Shown here piece after piece: positions 38,965 to 47,369 of a stretch of 55,170 bases of DNA. The notes under the pieces are model-generated. The model did not search any database, had not been told where the DNA came from, and was given only the letters and a program-made list of their open reading frames with translations. This stretch comes from Pseudomonadota bacterium (GTDB lineage Bacteria > Pseudomonadota > Gammaproteobacteria > Pseudomonadales > Pseudomonadaceae), in the NCBI GenBank assembly GCA_023431055.1, contig JAEYXX010000172.1:1-55170 (forward strand), given 5' to 3'. Numbering within the stretch: position 1 is the stretch's first letter; the number at the start of each line of letters is the position of its first letter. The position numbers and the translations under genes were made by a program.

Positions 38965-40125
38965 TCAATCCGGCCAATGCCAGGGCGGCTCGTCGAGCAT
39001 GCCCTGGCCGCGTATGCAGGTCTGACCGAGCTGTTTGTCCAGTTCCAGGGTGTTGCAGTCGGGGCTTTCCTTGAGAGTGGCGATCAACCGGCTGGCGTGG
39101 GAGACGACCCATACCTGGGTCTGCTTCGAGGCGGCGATGATCAGGTGTCCGAGTGCCGGCAGCAGGTCAGGATGCAGGCTGGTTTCCGGTTCGTTGAGCA
39201 CCATCAGTGACGGTGGCCGCGGCGTGAGCAGGGCGGCTACCAGCAGCAGGTAGCGCAGGGTGCCGTCGGACAGCTCGGCAGCGCTCAGGGGGCGCAGCAG
39301 ACCTTCCTGACGCAGTTCGACGGCGAAGCGCCCGCCGGCCTGGAAATCGATATGCAGGCGGCTGCCGGGAAAGGCGTCGTCGATGGCAGCATTCAGGGCG
39401 TCGCGGTCGCCGATCTCGCGAATGGTCTGCAGTGCTGCGGCCAGGTCGCGGCCGTCGTGGTGCAGCACCGGCGTGCGTGTGCCCAGCTGCGGCTGGCGTG
39501 CCGGCGCTTCGGCATCGCTGCGAAAGTGATCGTAGAAGCGCCAGCGGCGGATGGTTTCGCGTAGCTGGAACACCTCCGGGCAGTTCGGATCGTTGCCGAT
39601 CTGGTCGAACAGGCTGTCGTAGTTCGGCACGTGCTGGGCCAGTACCTGCCAGCTGCGGCCTTCACGCAGGCGCACCAGCGGCCCGGCGCGATCCACCAGT
39701 AGCGAGGCCGGGCGATAGCTGGCGCCGGCCCAGATGCATTCGCGCTTGATCTCCGGGTCGAGGGAAAAGGCCGAGTTGCTCGGCTCGGGCAGACCAAGGG
39801 CGATGGCATAGCCGAAATCCTCACCGGCAAAACCCAGGCGCAGACGCATGACGTTCTGCCGCGGGCCGCCCTGCACCGGCACCTCGCCGCCCAGCATGCG
39901 TCGGGAAATCTTCTCCGGGCCGGCCCAGAAACTCGACTCCAGCCCGCCTTCGCGAGCCAGCGCATTGACCACGCCGCCCTGGGCAGTTTCCGCCAGTAGG
40001 CGCAGGGCACGGTAGAGATTGGACTTGCCGCTGCCGTTGGCGCCGGTGATCAGGTTGAGCCGGCCCAGCGGCAGGATCAGGCTGTTGATCGAGCGGTAGT
40101 TGGCGACGGCGAGGGTATGCAGCAC
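38965..40125 (-). CDS. AAA family ATPase (AAA15/21, RecF/SMC-like)
   Basis: 386-residue soluble ATPase. Walker A GANGSGKS is at residues 28-35, the ABC-like signature in LSAAELSDGTLRYL, and Walker B in LMVLNEPETSLHPDLLPALGHL, followed by the switch histidine in VVSHASRLI. The layout is that of the AAA_21 group found alone or next to nucleases in defence systems. Here no nuclease partner adjoins it, so a housekeeping or DNA-repair role is equally possible. Convergent with trxB. Confidence 0.85.
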   Translation of the reverse strand: MLHTLAVANYRSINSLILPLGRLNLITGANGSGKSNLYRALRLLAETAQGGVVNALAREGGLESSFWAGPEKISRRMLGGEVPVQGGPRQNVMRLRLGFAGEDFGYAIALGLPEPSNSAFSLDPEIKRECIWAGASYRPASLLVDRAGPLVRLREGRSWQVLAQHVPNYDSLFDQIGNDPNCPEVFQLRETIRRWRFYDHFRSDAEAPARQPQLGTRTPVLHHDGRDLAAALQTIREIGDRDALNAAIDDAFPGSRLHIDFQAGGRFAVELRQEGLLRPLSAAELSDGTLRYLLLVAALLTPRPPSLMVLNEPETSLHPDLLPALGHLIIAASKQTQVWVVSHASRLIATLKESPDCNTLELDKQLGQTCIRGQGMLDEPPWHWPD

Positions 40126-40149
40126 GGCGAAGTCATCCTGACGAAAAGA

Positions 40150-40518
40150 TCAGCGGCCAAGGGGCGGCGAGAACGCCAGCCAGGCCAGCACGGGGTAGCA
40201 CAGGTAGTGCAGGCTGAACAGAAACAGGCCCATGGGGCTGGGCGTGTCCTGCAGGTACATCATGCCCAGCAAACCCAGGTAGAGCAGCCCGAGCGCGCCG
40301 CCATAGAGCAGGGTGAAGCGCCAGCGTTCGGCGTTGCTCGGCGCGCGCCCGGTTCGCCAGTGAAACACCAGCGCCAGGCCGGCGGCGATGGCGGCGGCGA
40401 TCAGCAGGGTGGTGAACACCCCGCCCAGACGTACGAAGGTGCGTAGCAGCAGGTTCAGTACGATGGCCGCGACCACCCCGGCAGCCGCGTAGTAACGCAG
40501 TTGCAGGCCCTGGCTCAC
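40150..40518 (-). CDS. small four-helix membrane protein of unknown function
   Basis: 122 residues, GTG start in a 4-bp overlap (GTGA) with the SDR stop. Four hydrophobic segments are evident: AAAGVVAAIVLNLLL, FTTLLIAAAIAAGLALVF, FTLLYGGALGLLYLGLLGM and LFLFSLHYLCYPVLAWLAF. No domain recognised. Close coupling to the SDR gene suggests joint function. Confidence 0.7.
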   Translation of the reverse strand: MSQGLQLRYYAAAGVVAAIVLNLLLRTFVRLGGVFTTLLIAAAIAAGLALVFHWRTGRAPSNAERWRFTLLYGGALGLLYLGLLGMMYLQDTPSPMGLFLFSLHYLCYPVLAWLAFSPPLGR

Positions 40519-41345
40519 AGGTTTTGAACCAGACCGAAGCGCTTGCGCAGCACGCGCTCGAGCAGCGCCTTGGGCAGAAGCGTGGCGAGCAATGGCAGGG
40601 CGCGGCTGCCATTGCCCAGACGCAGCAGGCGCGGACGTTTGTCGCGCTGTACGGCGGCCAGCAGTTGCGCGGCGAAGTCGCTGGCCGGCGTCGGGTTGTC
40701 CTGCGAGGCATTGGCGCGGGCTCGAATGCCCTCGCGCAGCGGCCACCAGGGCGAGTCCTGGCGGATCAGCGCCTCGGCCTGTTGGCTGGCGTTGGCGCCG
40801 AAGCTGGAGGCGATGGCGCCGGGCTGTACTTCCATCACCTCGATGGAGAAGGGCGCCAGCTCCATGCGCAGGGCATCGCTCAGGGCGTGTACGGCGGCCT
40901 TGGACGCGCAATAGGCGCCGGCGAAGGGCGTTACCAGCAGCGCCGACACGCTGCCGATATTGACCACCAGACCACGGCTGCGGCGCAGCAGCGGGAAGAA
41001 GGCGCGAGTGACGCCGACGATGGAGAACACGTTGGTTTCGAACTGCTTGCGCATGGCCTCCACACCGCCATCGAGCAGCGGGCCCATGGCGCCGTAACCG
41101 GCGTTGTTGATCAGCACGTCGAGACCGCCGATCTCTTCGTTCAGGCGCGTGGCCAGTCGCTCCAGCGCCACGCTGTCGTTGACGTCGAGTTGTACCGCAT
41201 GGAACCCGGCCTGCTCGAGTGCGGCCAGGTCACTGTCCTTGCGCGCCGTGGCCCACACCGCGTAGCCGTCAGCCTTGAAGGCATCGGCCAGGGCGCGGCC
41301 GATGCCGCTGGAGCAACCGGTGATCAGGACGCTGGGTTGTGGCAT
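40515..41345 (-). CDS. short-chain dehydrogenase/reductase (SDR)
   Basis: 276 residues. Cofactor motif TGCSSGIGRALA near the start, NNAG (residues ~86-89), and the catalytic Ser...YCASK (GSVSALLVTPFAGAYCASKAAV). The residue pattern ATARK after beta-2 suggests NADP. Substrate unknown; related proteins are annotated as oxidoreductases of the 11-beta-HSD-like classical group. The next gene, a small membrane protein, starts in its stop codon. Confidence 0.9.
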   Translation of the reverse strand: MPQPSVLITGCSSGIGRALADAFKADGYAVWATARKDSDLAALEQAGFHAVQLDVNDSVALERLATRLNEEIGGLDVLINNAGYGAMGPLLDGGVEAMRKQFETNVFSIVGVTRAFFPLLRRSRGLVVNIGSVSALLVTPFAGAYCASKAAVHALSDALRMELAPFSIEVMEVQPGAIASSFGANASQQAEALIRQDSPWWPLREGIRARANASQDNPTPASDFAAQLLAAVQRDKRPRLLRLGNGSRALPLLATLLPKALLERVLRKRFGLVQNL

Positions 41346-41427
41346 GCGCGGGACTCCCTGAGACGCGAATGGGCTGCAGCTTAGCAGCCTTGGCTTGAAG
41401 TGATGGCGGACTGTTCGCCTTGATCCC

Positions 41428-41486
41428 GTAGCCCGGATGCAATCCGGGAACCGTCACAGGCAAATCCCCGGATTGCATCCGGGCTA
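41428..41486. repeat. REP-like palindrome (GTAGCCCGGATGC...GCATCCGGGCTAC)
   Basis: GTAGCCCGGATGCAATCCGGG and CCGGATTGCATCCGGGCTAC form inverted arms around ~18 bp. Confidence 0.87.
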
Positions 41487-41513
41487 CGAAGCGGGCAACG
41501 GATGTCGAGTATG

Positions 41514-41580
41514 GTAGGAGCGAGCTCCGCTCGCGAACGCAGGTGACGCCATAAGCTTCGCTCGCGACGCTCGCTCCTAC
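41514..41580. repeat. REP-like palindrome (GTAGGAGCGAG...CTCGCTCCTAC)
   Basis: GTAGGAGCGAGCTCCGCTCGCGA and TCGCTCGCGACGCTCGCTCCTAC form inverted arms; it sits just past the convergent end of the gene at 41592. Confidence 0.87.
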
Positions 41581-41591
41581 GCTCGGCGTGT

Positions 41592-42056
41592 TCAGCGAAT
41601 GAACTTGCCCTGCAGGCGTTCGGCACGAAACTCCAGCGTAGCCGGGCGATAGCCGCTGCGCAGGTCGGGCAGGGGCATGCAGTCGCTCCAGCTGGCGTCC
41701 GGCAGCAGGTCACCGGGGCCGCTGTAGCGTGGCGATTCGTAGAGGCGCTGGGCCAGATTGGTGGCGTTGCCGGGACGGTAGGCGGCGACTTCCCAACGCA
41801 GCTCCAGCAGGGCGGCGTCGCTGCCGTTCTTCAGGTCGATCGCCAGCGGGCGGTCGGCGGGGCAGCGCTGCGGGTCGTAGCTCAGACGCAGTTCGAGATG
41901 GGCCAGGTAGCGCTCGTCGCGGCTTTCCTGCCAGATCACCCAGGTGGCCACCAGGCCGAGGCCGACCAGCGCGGCCATGGACACCGGTAGCGCCTTGGTC
42001 GGGTAGCGGATCAGCAGAATCAGCCAGGTGATGACGAGTACGACACCGAACAGCAT
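41592..42056 (-). CDS. membrane-anchored protein of unknown function
   Basis: 154 residues: two N-terminal hydrophobic helices (MLFGVVLVITWLILLI and ALVGLGLVATWVIW) and a soluble ~105-residue domain with a beta-rich look (LELRLSYDPQRCPADRPLAIDLKN). Two cysteines (RCPAD, SDCMPL) may pair in the periplasm. Similar pseudomonad proteins are sometimes labelled 'multidrug transporter', which the size does not support. Function unknown. Confidence 0.7.
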   Translation of the reverse strand: MLFGVVLVITWLILLIRYPTKALPVSMAALVGLGLVATWVIWQESRDERYLAHLELRLSYDPQRCPADRPLAIDLKNGSDAALLELRWEVAAYRPGNATNLAQRLYESPRYSGPGDLLPDASWSDCMPLPDLRSGYRPATLEFRAERLQGKFIR

Positions 42057-42189
42057 GAGGGCAGCCTTTTTGCGAAGTCTGCGCTCATCCTACACAAGGT
42101 GTCAGGTCAGGGTAACCGCGTGGGCTGTCGCAGGGTGTGACAGCTTTCTTCATCTGTGGGACAGCGATAGCCGCGAATGTGTGGCTTGG

Positions 42190-42213
42190 CCCTCTCCCAT
42201 GAATGGGAGAGGG
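42190..42213. other. short palindrome CCCTCTCCCATG...GGGAGAGGG
   Basis: CCCTCTCCCAT and ATGGGAGAGGG are inverted around a two-base centre. Common intergenic palindrome type; may act as a transcript end. Confidence 0.6.
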
Positions 42214-42247
42214 GAGCTCACTGCGTATGCCCCGGATGAACAAGGAC

Positions 42248-42300
42248 GTAGCCCGGATGCAATCCGGGGTCGATATCGACCCGGACTGCATCCGGGCTAC
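42248..42300. repeat. REP-like palindrome (GTAGCCCGGATGC type) after algA
   Basis: GTAGCCCGGATGCAATCCGGG and CCGGACTGCATCCGGGCTAC flank a GTCGATATCGAC palindrome, giving a long hairpin 8 bp past the algA stop; a probable 3' end of the alginate transcript. Confidence 0.87.
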
Positions 42301-42307
42301 GAACAGC

Positions 42308-43744
42308 TCAGTGTGCGGCGCCGGCGGCTACTGCATCGCTACGGCCGTACACGTCTTCCAGACGTTCGATGTCGTCCTCGCCCAGGTAGGTGCCGGACTG
42401 CACCTCGATGATTTCCAGCGGGATCTTGCCCGGGTTGGCCAGGCGGTGCACCGAGGTCATCGGGATGTAGCAGGACTGGTTTTCGGTGAGCAGGAACTCT
42501 TTGTCGTCACAGGTGACCTTGGCCGTGCCGGAGACCACGATCCAGTGCTCGGCGCGGTGGTGGTGCATCTGCAAGGAGAGCTGCGCACCCGGCTTGACGG
42601 TGATGTGCTTGACCTGGAAACGGCCGCCCATGTCCACCGAGTCGTACGAGCCCCATGGGCGGTACACCTCGCAGTGGTTCTGGGTCTCGCTGCGGCCCTG
42701 CTGGTCGAGCTTGCTGACCAGCTTCTTGACGTCCTGCACGCGGTCCTTGTGCGCCACCATCATGGCGTCCTTGGTTTCCACCACGACTATGTCTTCCAGC
42801 CCGAGTACCGAGACCAGCTTGCCGTTGCCGTGGATCAGGCAGTTGCGGCTGTCCTCGACCACCACGTCGCCCTTGGTGACGTTGCCGGCTTCGTCCTTGT
42901 CGTGCACTTCCCAGATCGACGACCAGCTGCCGACATCGTTCCAGCCGGCGGCCAGCGGTACCACGCAGGCGCGGCTGGTCTTTTCCATCACCGCGTAATC
43001 GATGGAGTTGTCCGGGCAGCAGGCGAAGGTGGCCGGGTCGATGGCGATCTGCGTGCCGTCGCGCTGGCTGCGCTCCAGCGCCAGCAGGCAGGTGTCGTAG
43101 ATGTCCACGTCGTGGTGCTTTAGCTCTTCGAGGAAGCGGCTGGCGCGGAACAGGAACATGCCGCTGTTCCAGTAGTAATCGCCGCTCTTCACGTACTCGG
43201 TGGCGCGCTGGGCGTCGGGTTTCTCGACGAAGCTGGCGACACGCGCCACGCCGTCGGGCAGGGTGCCGTCAGCCTGGCCGCGGATATAGCCGTAGCCGGT
43301 TTCCGGACGGTCGGCCGGCACGCCGAACAGGACCATTTCGCCTTTTTCGGCGGCCACGGTGGCCAGCGCCAGGGCCTGGCGGAAGGCTTGCTGATCGTCC
43401 AGCACATGGTCGGCTGGGAGCACCAGCATCAGCTCGTCACGGCCTTCGGCGATCAGTTGCAGGGCCGCCATGGCCACAGCCGGTGCCGTGTTGCGGCCGA
43501 AGGGTTCGAGCAGGAGCATTTGTGCCTGCAGGTCGATCTGCTCCAGCTGCTCAAGCACGATGAAACGGTGCTCCTGATTGGCCACCAGCACGGGTGGCTG
43601 CATGCCCTCGATGGAAAGGCGCTGCAGGGTCTGCTGGAACAGCGTCTGCTCACCGGTCAGGGCGAGGAACTGCTTGGGATACAGCTTGCGCGAAAGAGGC
43701 CAGAGTCGCGAGCCGCTGCCACCGGAAAGGATGATGGGGGTCAT
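42308..43744 (-). CDS. algA: phosphomannose isomerase / GDP-mannose pyrophosphorylase
   Basis: 478-residue bifunctional cytoplasmic enzyme: it makes mannose-6-P from fructose-6-P and GDP-mannose from mannose-1-P, the first and third steps to alginate. N-terminal pyrophosphorylase signature GGSGSRLWPLSRKLYPKQF; VEKPDAQRA further on; C-terminal cupin with QMHHHRAEHWIVVSG for the zinc-dependent isomerase. Last gene of the alginate operon, separated from algF by 215 bp that hold an inverted repeat. Confidence 0.96.
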   Translation of the reverse strand: MTPIILSGGSGSRLWPLSRKLYPKQFLALTGEQTLFQQTLQRLSIEGMQPPVLVANQEHRFIVLEQLEQIDLQAQMLLLEPFGRNTAPAVAMAALQLIAEGRDELMLVLPADHVLDDQQAFRQALALATVAAEKGEMVLFGVPADRPETGYGYIRGQADGTLPDGVARVASFVEKPDAQRATEYVKSGDYYWNSGMFLFRASRFLEELKHHDVDIYDTCLLALERSQRDGTQIAIDPATFACCPDNSIDYAVMEKTSRACVVPLAAGWNDVGSWSSIWEVHDKDEAGNVTKGDVVVEDSRNCLIHGNGKLVSVLGLEDIVVVETKDAMMVAHKDRVQDVKKLVSKLDQQGRSETQNHCEVYRPWGSYDSVDMGGRFQVKHITVKPGAQLSLQMHHHRAEHWIVVSGTAKVTCDDKEFLLTENQSCYIPMTSVHRLANPGKIPLEIIEVQSGTYLGEDDIERLEDVYGRSDAVAAGAAH

Positions 43745-43854
43745 GGTTGTGTCTCTCCTGAGCGATTGATCAAGTGGTTTGCCCGTGTCGTGTCGGTGCG
43801 ACGTGTACCCGCCGTTTTCCTTGTTCTCAAAAAACTCGCTGCCTTAAGAAGGTT

Positions 43855-43952
43855 CTGAAAAAAGCCATTTATCGTCACTCCCGCGAAGGCGGGAGCCCAG
43901 GGACTACGCAGGTTCTGGATTCCCGCCTGCGCGGGAATGACGGCTATTTCAG
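43855..43952. repeat. dispersed inverted repeat (CTGAAAAAAGCC type), copy 2, between algF and algA
   Basis: Same family as 27124-27220: CACTCCCGCGAAGGCGGGAG and TTCCCGCCTGCGCGGGAATG are kept, the outer ends slightly decayed (GGCTATTTCAG). It lies within the alginate operon and begins 8 bp past the algF stop. Confidence 0.87.
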
Positions 43953-43959
43953 AGTCTCC

Positions 43960-44607
43960 TCAACCGTCGATGGGGCGCTTGACCCATACCGGCGACAACT
44001 TGCCCTGACCGCCAGTGACGAACAGGCTGACCACTTCGCCGCGCTCCAGAGTGACCGGCTTCAGATCGGCGACCTTGCGCTCACCGTCGAACAGCGCCAG
44101 GCCGACCTTGACCGGGTTGATCTCGCGGTCACCACGACCGTCCGGCTTCACGTCAGCAACCACATCGGTCTTGCCGTCGGCGGTCTTCACGCTCAGGGTG
44201 CTGTCGGTCAGGTTCTGTACGCGCAGCAGGGCCTTCTGGCGGCTGGTGAAGGGCGGTTCCTCGACCAGGCGCGGCTCGGCGCCGGTCTGGCTGACCAGGG
44301 TGTAGTAACGCGCGGCTTCGAGATCCACCGACATCTGCGCGTTACCGACCTGAGCCTGGTAGCTGCCGGCCGGGAGGAACTTGAAGTCACTCGAACCCAG
44401 CGGCGAGATCTGCTTGAGTTGGGTTTCGCCGACATGGACGTCGAGTTCGGCGCTGCTGGCGTTGTAGGCGCGGACGAAGGCCGAACCTTTCGGTGCCTTG
44501 GGCCCGTAAAGGGCGCCGTCATCGGCCTGTGCCTGGAACATGCCGAGGCTCAGAGCCAGGGCGCAGGCGCCCAGGGTGAAGCGGCGTAGGGTGTTTTGAG
44601 TGTTCAT
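43960..44607 (-). CDS. algF: alginate O-acetylation protein AlgF
   Basis: 215-residue periplasmic protein with a signal peptide (ALALSLGMFQAQA). Works with AlgI and AlgJ in acetylating mannuronate residues. The GALYGPKAPKGSAFVRAYNA segment and the all-beta pattern fit AlgF. Starts 25 bp after algJ. Confidence 0.92.
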   Translation of the reverse strand: MNTQNTLRRFTLGACALALSLGMFQAQADDGALYGPKAPKGSAFVRAYNASSAELDVHVGETQLKQISPLGSSDFKFLPAGSYQAQVGNAQMSVDLEAARYYTLVSQTGAEPRLVEEPPFTSRQKALLRVQNLTDSTLSVKTADGKTDVVADVKPDGRGDREINPVKVGLALFDGERKVADLKPVTLERGEVVSLFVTGGQGKLSPVWVKRPIDG

Positions 44608-44632
44608 CGGATAGTCCTCCTTGGGGGATGAA

Positions 44633-45766
44633 TCAGTGACTGGCAGCAGCCAGCCCCTGGCGCTCGCCGTCGTCTTTGAGTGCGGCGAGCCATTGCGGGT
44701 CGAAATCGGTGAAATCGCTGGTCATCGGCAGGTAGCGCTCGGGGAACTCCCAGATCACCAGTTGCGGTGGGTTGTTCTCGAAGTCCTCGCTCTGCAGGTA
44801 CTTGAGCATCGGCACCAGCGGGCCGCCGCCTTCCTCGGCGTGATTGGCCAGATCGCGCTGCAGGTGCTCACGCAGGGCGCCGGCGAAGTTCCAGGCCGGG
44901 TTGGCGCTGTAGCTGGTGCCGACCAGGGTTACCGGCAGATCGCTGTCGCCGAACAGGTCGTCGCCGCCACCTTCGGCGGCGTGGGTTTCGCGCTGCTGCA
45001 GGCGGTCGGCCTGCGGCATCAGACTCTCGAACAGCGGGGCCAGCGGCAGGAAGCGGGTCAGATCGCCCTGGTGCGCACGGGTTTCCACGGTTTCGGTGAC
45101 GAACTGCTGCGGCTCGCCGCGCAGCTGCATGGCGCTGCGCACCACTTCACTCAGCGCCTTGGCGGTGACATCGGCGCCTTCCGGCGTCCAGTGCGTATCG
45201 GTGCGCAGGAACATCGGCGCTTCGTCCTTGGCTGCCTGCAGCGGTGCGAGCAGGTCTGGCGCAGCGATCCCGGCGTTGCGCACCGCGCGGTGAAAGCGCG
45301 GGTACAGGCTGCGCTGCAGAGCGCTGGGGCGATGGCTGCCGGTGTGCTCCGGGTACAGGCGGGTCTTGGCCGGGACGATGGCCAGCAGCAGCTGGATATC
45401 GCGTTCTTCCAGCTGGCGCTGTACGCCACGGATCAGCGCCAGGTTGTCGCGCAGCTGGCGCTGGCCGTCGGCCTGCGGAGCGAATTCCTCGTCCGAGTAC
45501 AGCCAGCCGTCCTGGCCGATCACCAGGCCGCTGCGGCCTTCGCCGAACGCCAGGTATTCCACGGCTGCCCAGAGGTTGATGCCGGCCTGCTTGAGCGGGA
45601 AATTCTCGTCGTAGTGACGCTCGATGCTCTTGGCCAGGCCGCCGTCGAGCACGCTCGGCTGCGCCGGCATCTGGTAGTCGGCGAGCTTGCTCAGGGCAAG
45701 CACGCTGACCGGCAACAGCAGCAGGGCGAACAGCGCGACGTACAGGGTCTTGATGGGGCGATTCAT
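44633..45766 (-). CDS. algJ: alginate O-acetyltransferase AlgJ
   Basis: 377 residues with an N-terminal membrane anchor/uncleaved signal (TLYVALFALLLLPVSVLAL). SGNH-like fold: catalytic D190 and H192 in RTDTHWTPEG and S285 in LVGTSYSANP. A paralogue of AlgX. Periplasmic. The start MNRPIKTLY has GGAGG-like bases before it and lies 13 bp after algI. Confidence 0.94.
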   Translation of the reverse strand: MNRPIKTLYVALFALLLLPVSVLALSKLADYQMPAQPSVLDGGLAKSIERHYDENFPLKQAGINLWAAVEYLAFGEGRSGLVIGQDGWLYSDEEFAPQADGQRQLRDNLALIRGVQRQLEERDIQLLLAIVPAKTRLYPEHTGSHRPSALQRSLYPRFHRAVRNAGIAAPDLLAPLQAAKDEAPMFLRTDTHWTPEGADVTAKALSEVVRSAMQLRGEPQQFVTETVETRAHQGDLTRFLPLAPLFESLMPQADRLQQRETHAAEGGGDDLFGDSDLPVTLVGTSYSANPAWNFAGALREHLQRDLANHAEEGGGPLVPMLKYLQSEDFENNPPQLVIWEFPERYLPMTSDFTDFDPQWLAALKDDGERQGLAAASH

Positions 45767-45779
45767 GCTTGGCCTCCGC

Positions 45780-47231
45780 TCAGAACTGGAAGTAGAGGAA
45801 GGGGGAGTAGCTCTGCGCCGAGAGCTTGAGCAGCGAGGCGCAGAACAACAGCAGTAGCGCACCGCGCACGGCCACCATGCGCAGGTCGACGGCCTGCAGG
45901 GCGACACCGGCGCTGGCCAGGGTCAGGCCCGGCTCATGGCTGCGGCTGGCGAGGAACTGGCGGGCGCCGTTGACGGCGATCACCACCCAGGCCAGCGCCA
46001 GAGTCGCCATCTGCAAACCGGTGATGTGCGCCAGGGTCAGCTCGCTCAGGTGCCAGTCAGCAAAGCTGAACAGCGCGGCGTACATGCGCCCGGCCACCTC
46101 AAGGTTCTCGGCGCGGAAGATCACCCAGCCGAGCATCACCAGCAGCAGGGTGAAGGCCCATTTCAGCGGGTTGAATACAGTCGGTGCGGCTTTCACCCCC
46201 AGCGCGCGTTCGATGGCCAGCCAGGTGCCGTGCCAGGCGCCCCAGATCAGGAAGGTCCAGTTGGCGCCGTGCCAGAAACCGCCCAGCAGCATGGTCAGAA
46301 AGAGGTTGCGATAGGTGTTGAAGGTGCCGTGGCGGTTGCCGCCCAGCGGCACGTACAGGTAGTCGCGCAACCAGGTGGACAGACTGATGTGCCAGCGCCG
46401 CCAGAATTCGGTGATCGACTGGCTGATATAGGGCTGGTTGAAGTTCTCCATGAAGCGAAAGCCCATCATCAGGCCCAGGCCGATGGCCATGTCGCTGTAG
46501 CCGGAGAAGTCGAAGTACAGCTGCGCGGTGTAGGCGATCATGCCCAGCCAGGCGTCGCCGGTGCTGGGGTTCTCCAGGGCGAAGCAGTGGTCGACCAGCG
46601 GCGCCAGGCTGTCGGCGATGAACACCTTCTTGACGAAACCCTGCATGAAGCGTGTGGCGCCTTCGCTGAACTTGTCCAGGCTGTGGGTACGGTCGGTGAA
46701 CTGGTCGGCCAGGTCCTTGTAACGCAGCACGGGGCCGGCGATCAGTTGCGGGAACAGGGCGATGAAGGCGGCGAAGTTGATCAGGTTGCGCGTCGGTTCG
46801 GTGTCGCGGCGGTACACGTCGATCAGGTAGCTGATCGACTGGAAAATGTAGAAGGAGATACCGATCGGCAGGATCACCGCCGTGAGGACGAAGGGCTCCA
46901 TCCCCATCGATTCCAGTACCGCATTGATATTGGCCACGCCGAAGTTGGCGTACTTGAAGTAACCCAGCGTGGCCAGGTTGCCGACCACCCCGGCCACCAC
47001 CCAGCGGCGCGCCGCCTGGGTGCCGGCGTGGGCCTGGATGCGCAGGGCGAAGACGTAGTTCCACAGCGTCACGGCGGCGAACAGCAGAAGGAAATCCACC
47101 CGCCACCAGGCGTAGAAGGTGTAGCTGCCGATCAGGATCAGCAGGTTGCGCCCGCGATTCGGGCACAGGTAGTACAGGCCGAGAAAAATCGGCAGGAACA
47201 GGAACAAAAAGACGTTGGATGAAAAGACCAT
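45780..47231 (-). CDS. algI: membrane-bound O-acyltransferase AlgI
   Basis: 483-residue MBOAT protein, ~10-12 membrane helices; it passes acetyl groups across the inner membrane for alginate acetylation. Motifs: MVFSSNVFLFLFLP start, DFSGYSDMAIGLGLMMGFRF, FWRRWHISLSTWLRDYLY and the catalytic histidine region GGFWHGANWTFLIWG. Preceded by a 134-bp gap with a REP-like unit. Confidence 0.95.
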   Translation of the reverse strand: MVFSSNVFLFLFLPIFLGLYYLCPNRGRNLLILIGSYTFYAWWRVDFLLLFAAVTLWNYVFALRIQAHAGTQAARRWVVAGVVGNLATLGYFKYANFGVANINAVLESMGMEPFVLTAVILPIGISFYIFQSISYLIDVYRRDTEPTRNLINFAAFIALFPQLIAGPVLRYKDLADQFTDRTHSLDKFSEGATRFMQGFVKKVFIADSLAPLVDHCFALENPSTGDAWLGMIAYTAQLYFDFSGYSDMAIGLGLMMGFRFMENFNQPYISQSITEFWRRWHISLSTWLRDYLYVPLGGNRHGTFNTYRNLFLTMLLGGFWHGANWTFLIWGAWHGTWLAIERALGVKAAPTVFNPLKWAFTLLLVMLGWVIFRAENLEVAGRMYAALFSFADWHLSELTLAHITGLQMATLALAWVVIAVNGARQFLASRSHEPGLTLASAGVALQAVDLRMVAVRGALLLLFCASLLKLSAQSYSPFLYFQF

Positions 47232-47307
47232 CCGTGCTTCTCCGTGAACAGCCGGGGCAGCGCCCCCCTTTCCCCCCGCGAGCGGAGGGTTTGTTTTGTT
47301 ACGTCCC

Positions 47308-47369
47308 GTAGGAGCCGATTCATCCGCGAAAATCGCGGCTAAAGCGGAATGCCGCCCAGCCGCTCCTAC
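47308..47369. repeat. REP-like palindrome (GTAGGAGC...GCTCCTAC) overlapping the algL stop
   Basis: GTAGGAGCCGATTCATCCGCG and CCCAGCCGCTCCTAC are inverted ends. On the minus strand the GTAG that opens the repeat provides the TAG stop of algL (47366-47368). Confidence 0.85.

Noticed and set aside
38965..40125. A full defence island around the AAA ATPase
   Set aside because: Neighbours are trxB and an SDR/membrane protein pair; no nuclease, reverse transcriptase or methylase is adjacent.
40150..40911. A longer minus-strand frame extending the small membrane protein upstream to 40911
   Set aside because: The added N-terminal ~130 residues are an arginine-rich shadow of the SDR gene; the GTG at 40518 gives a clean four-helix protein coupled to the SDR stop.
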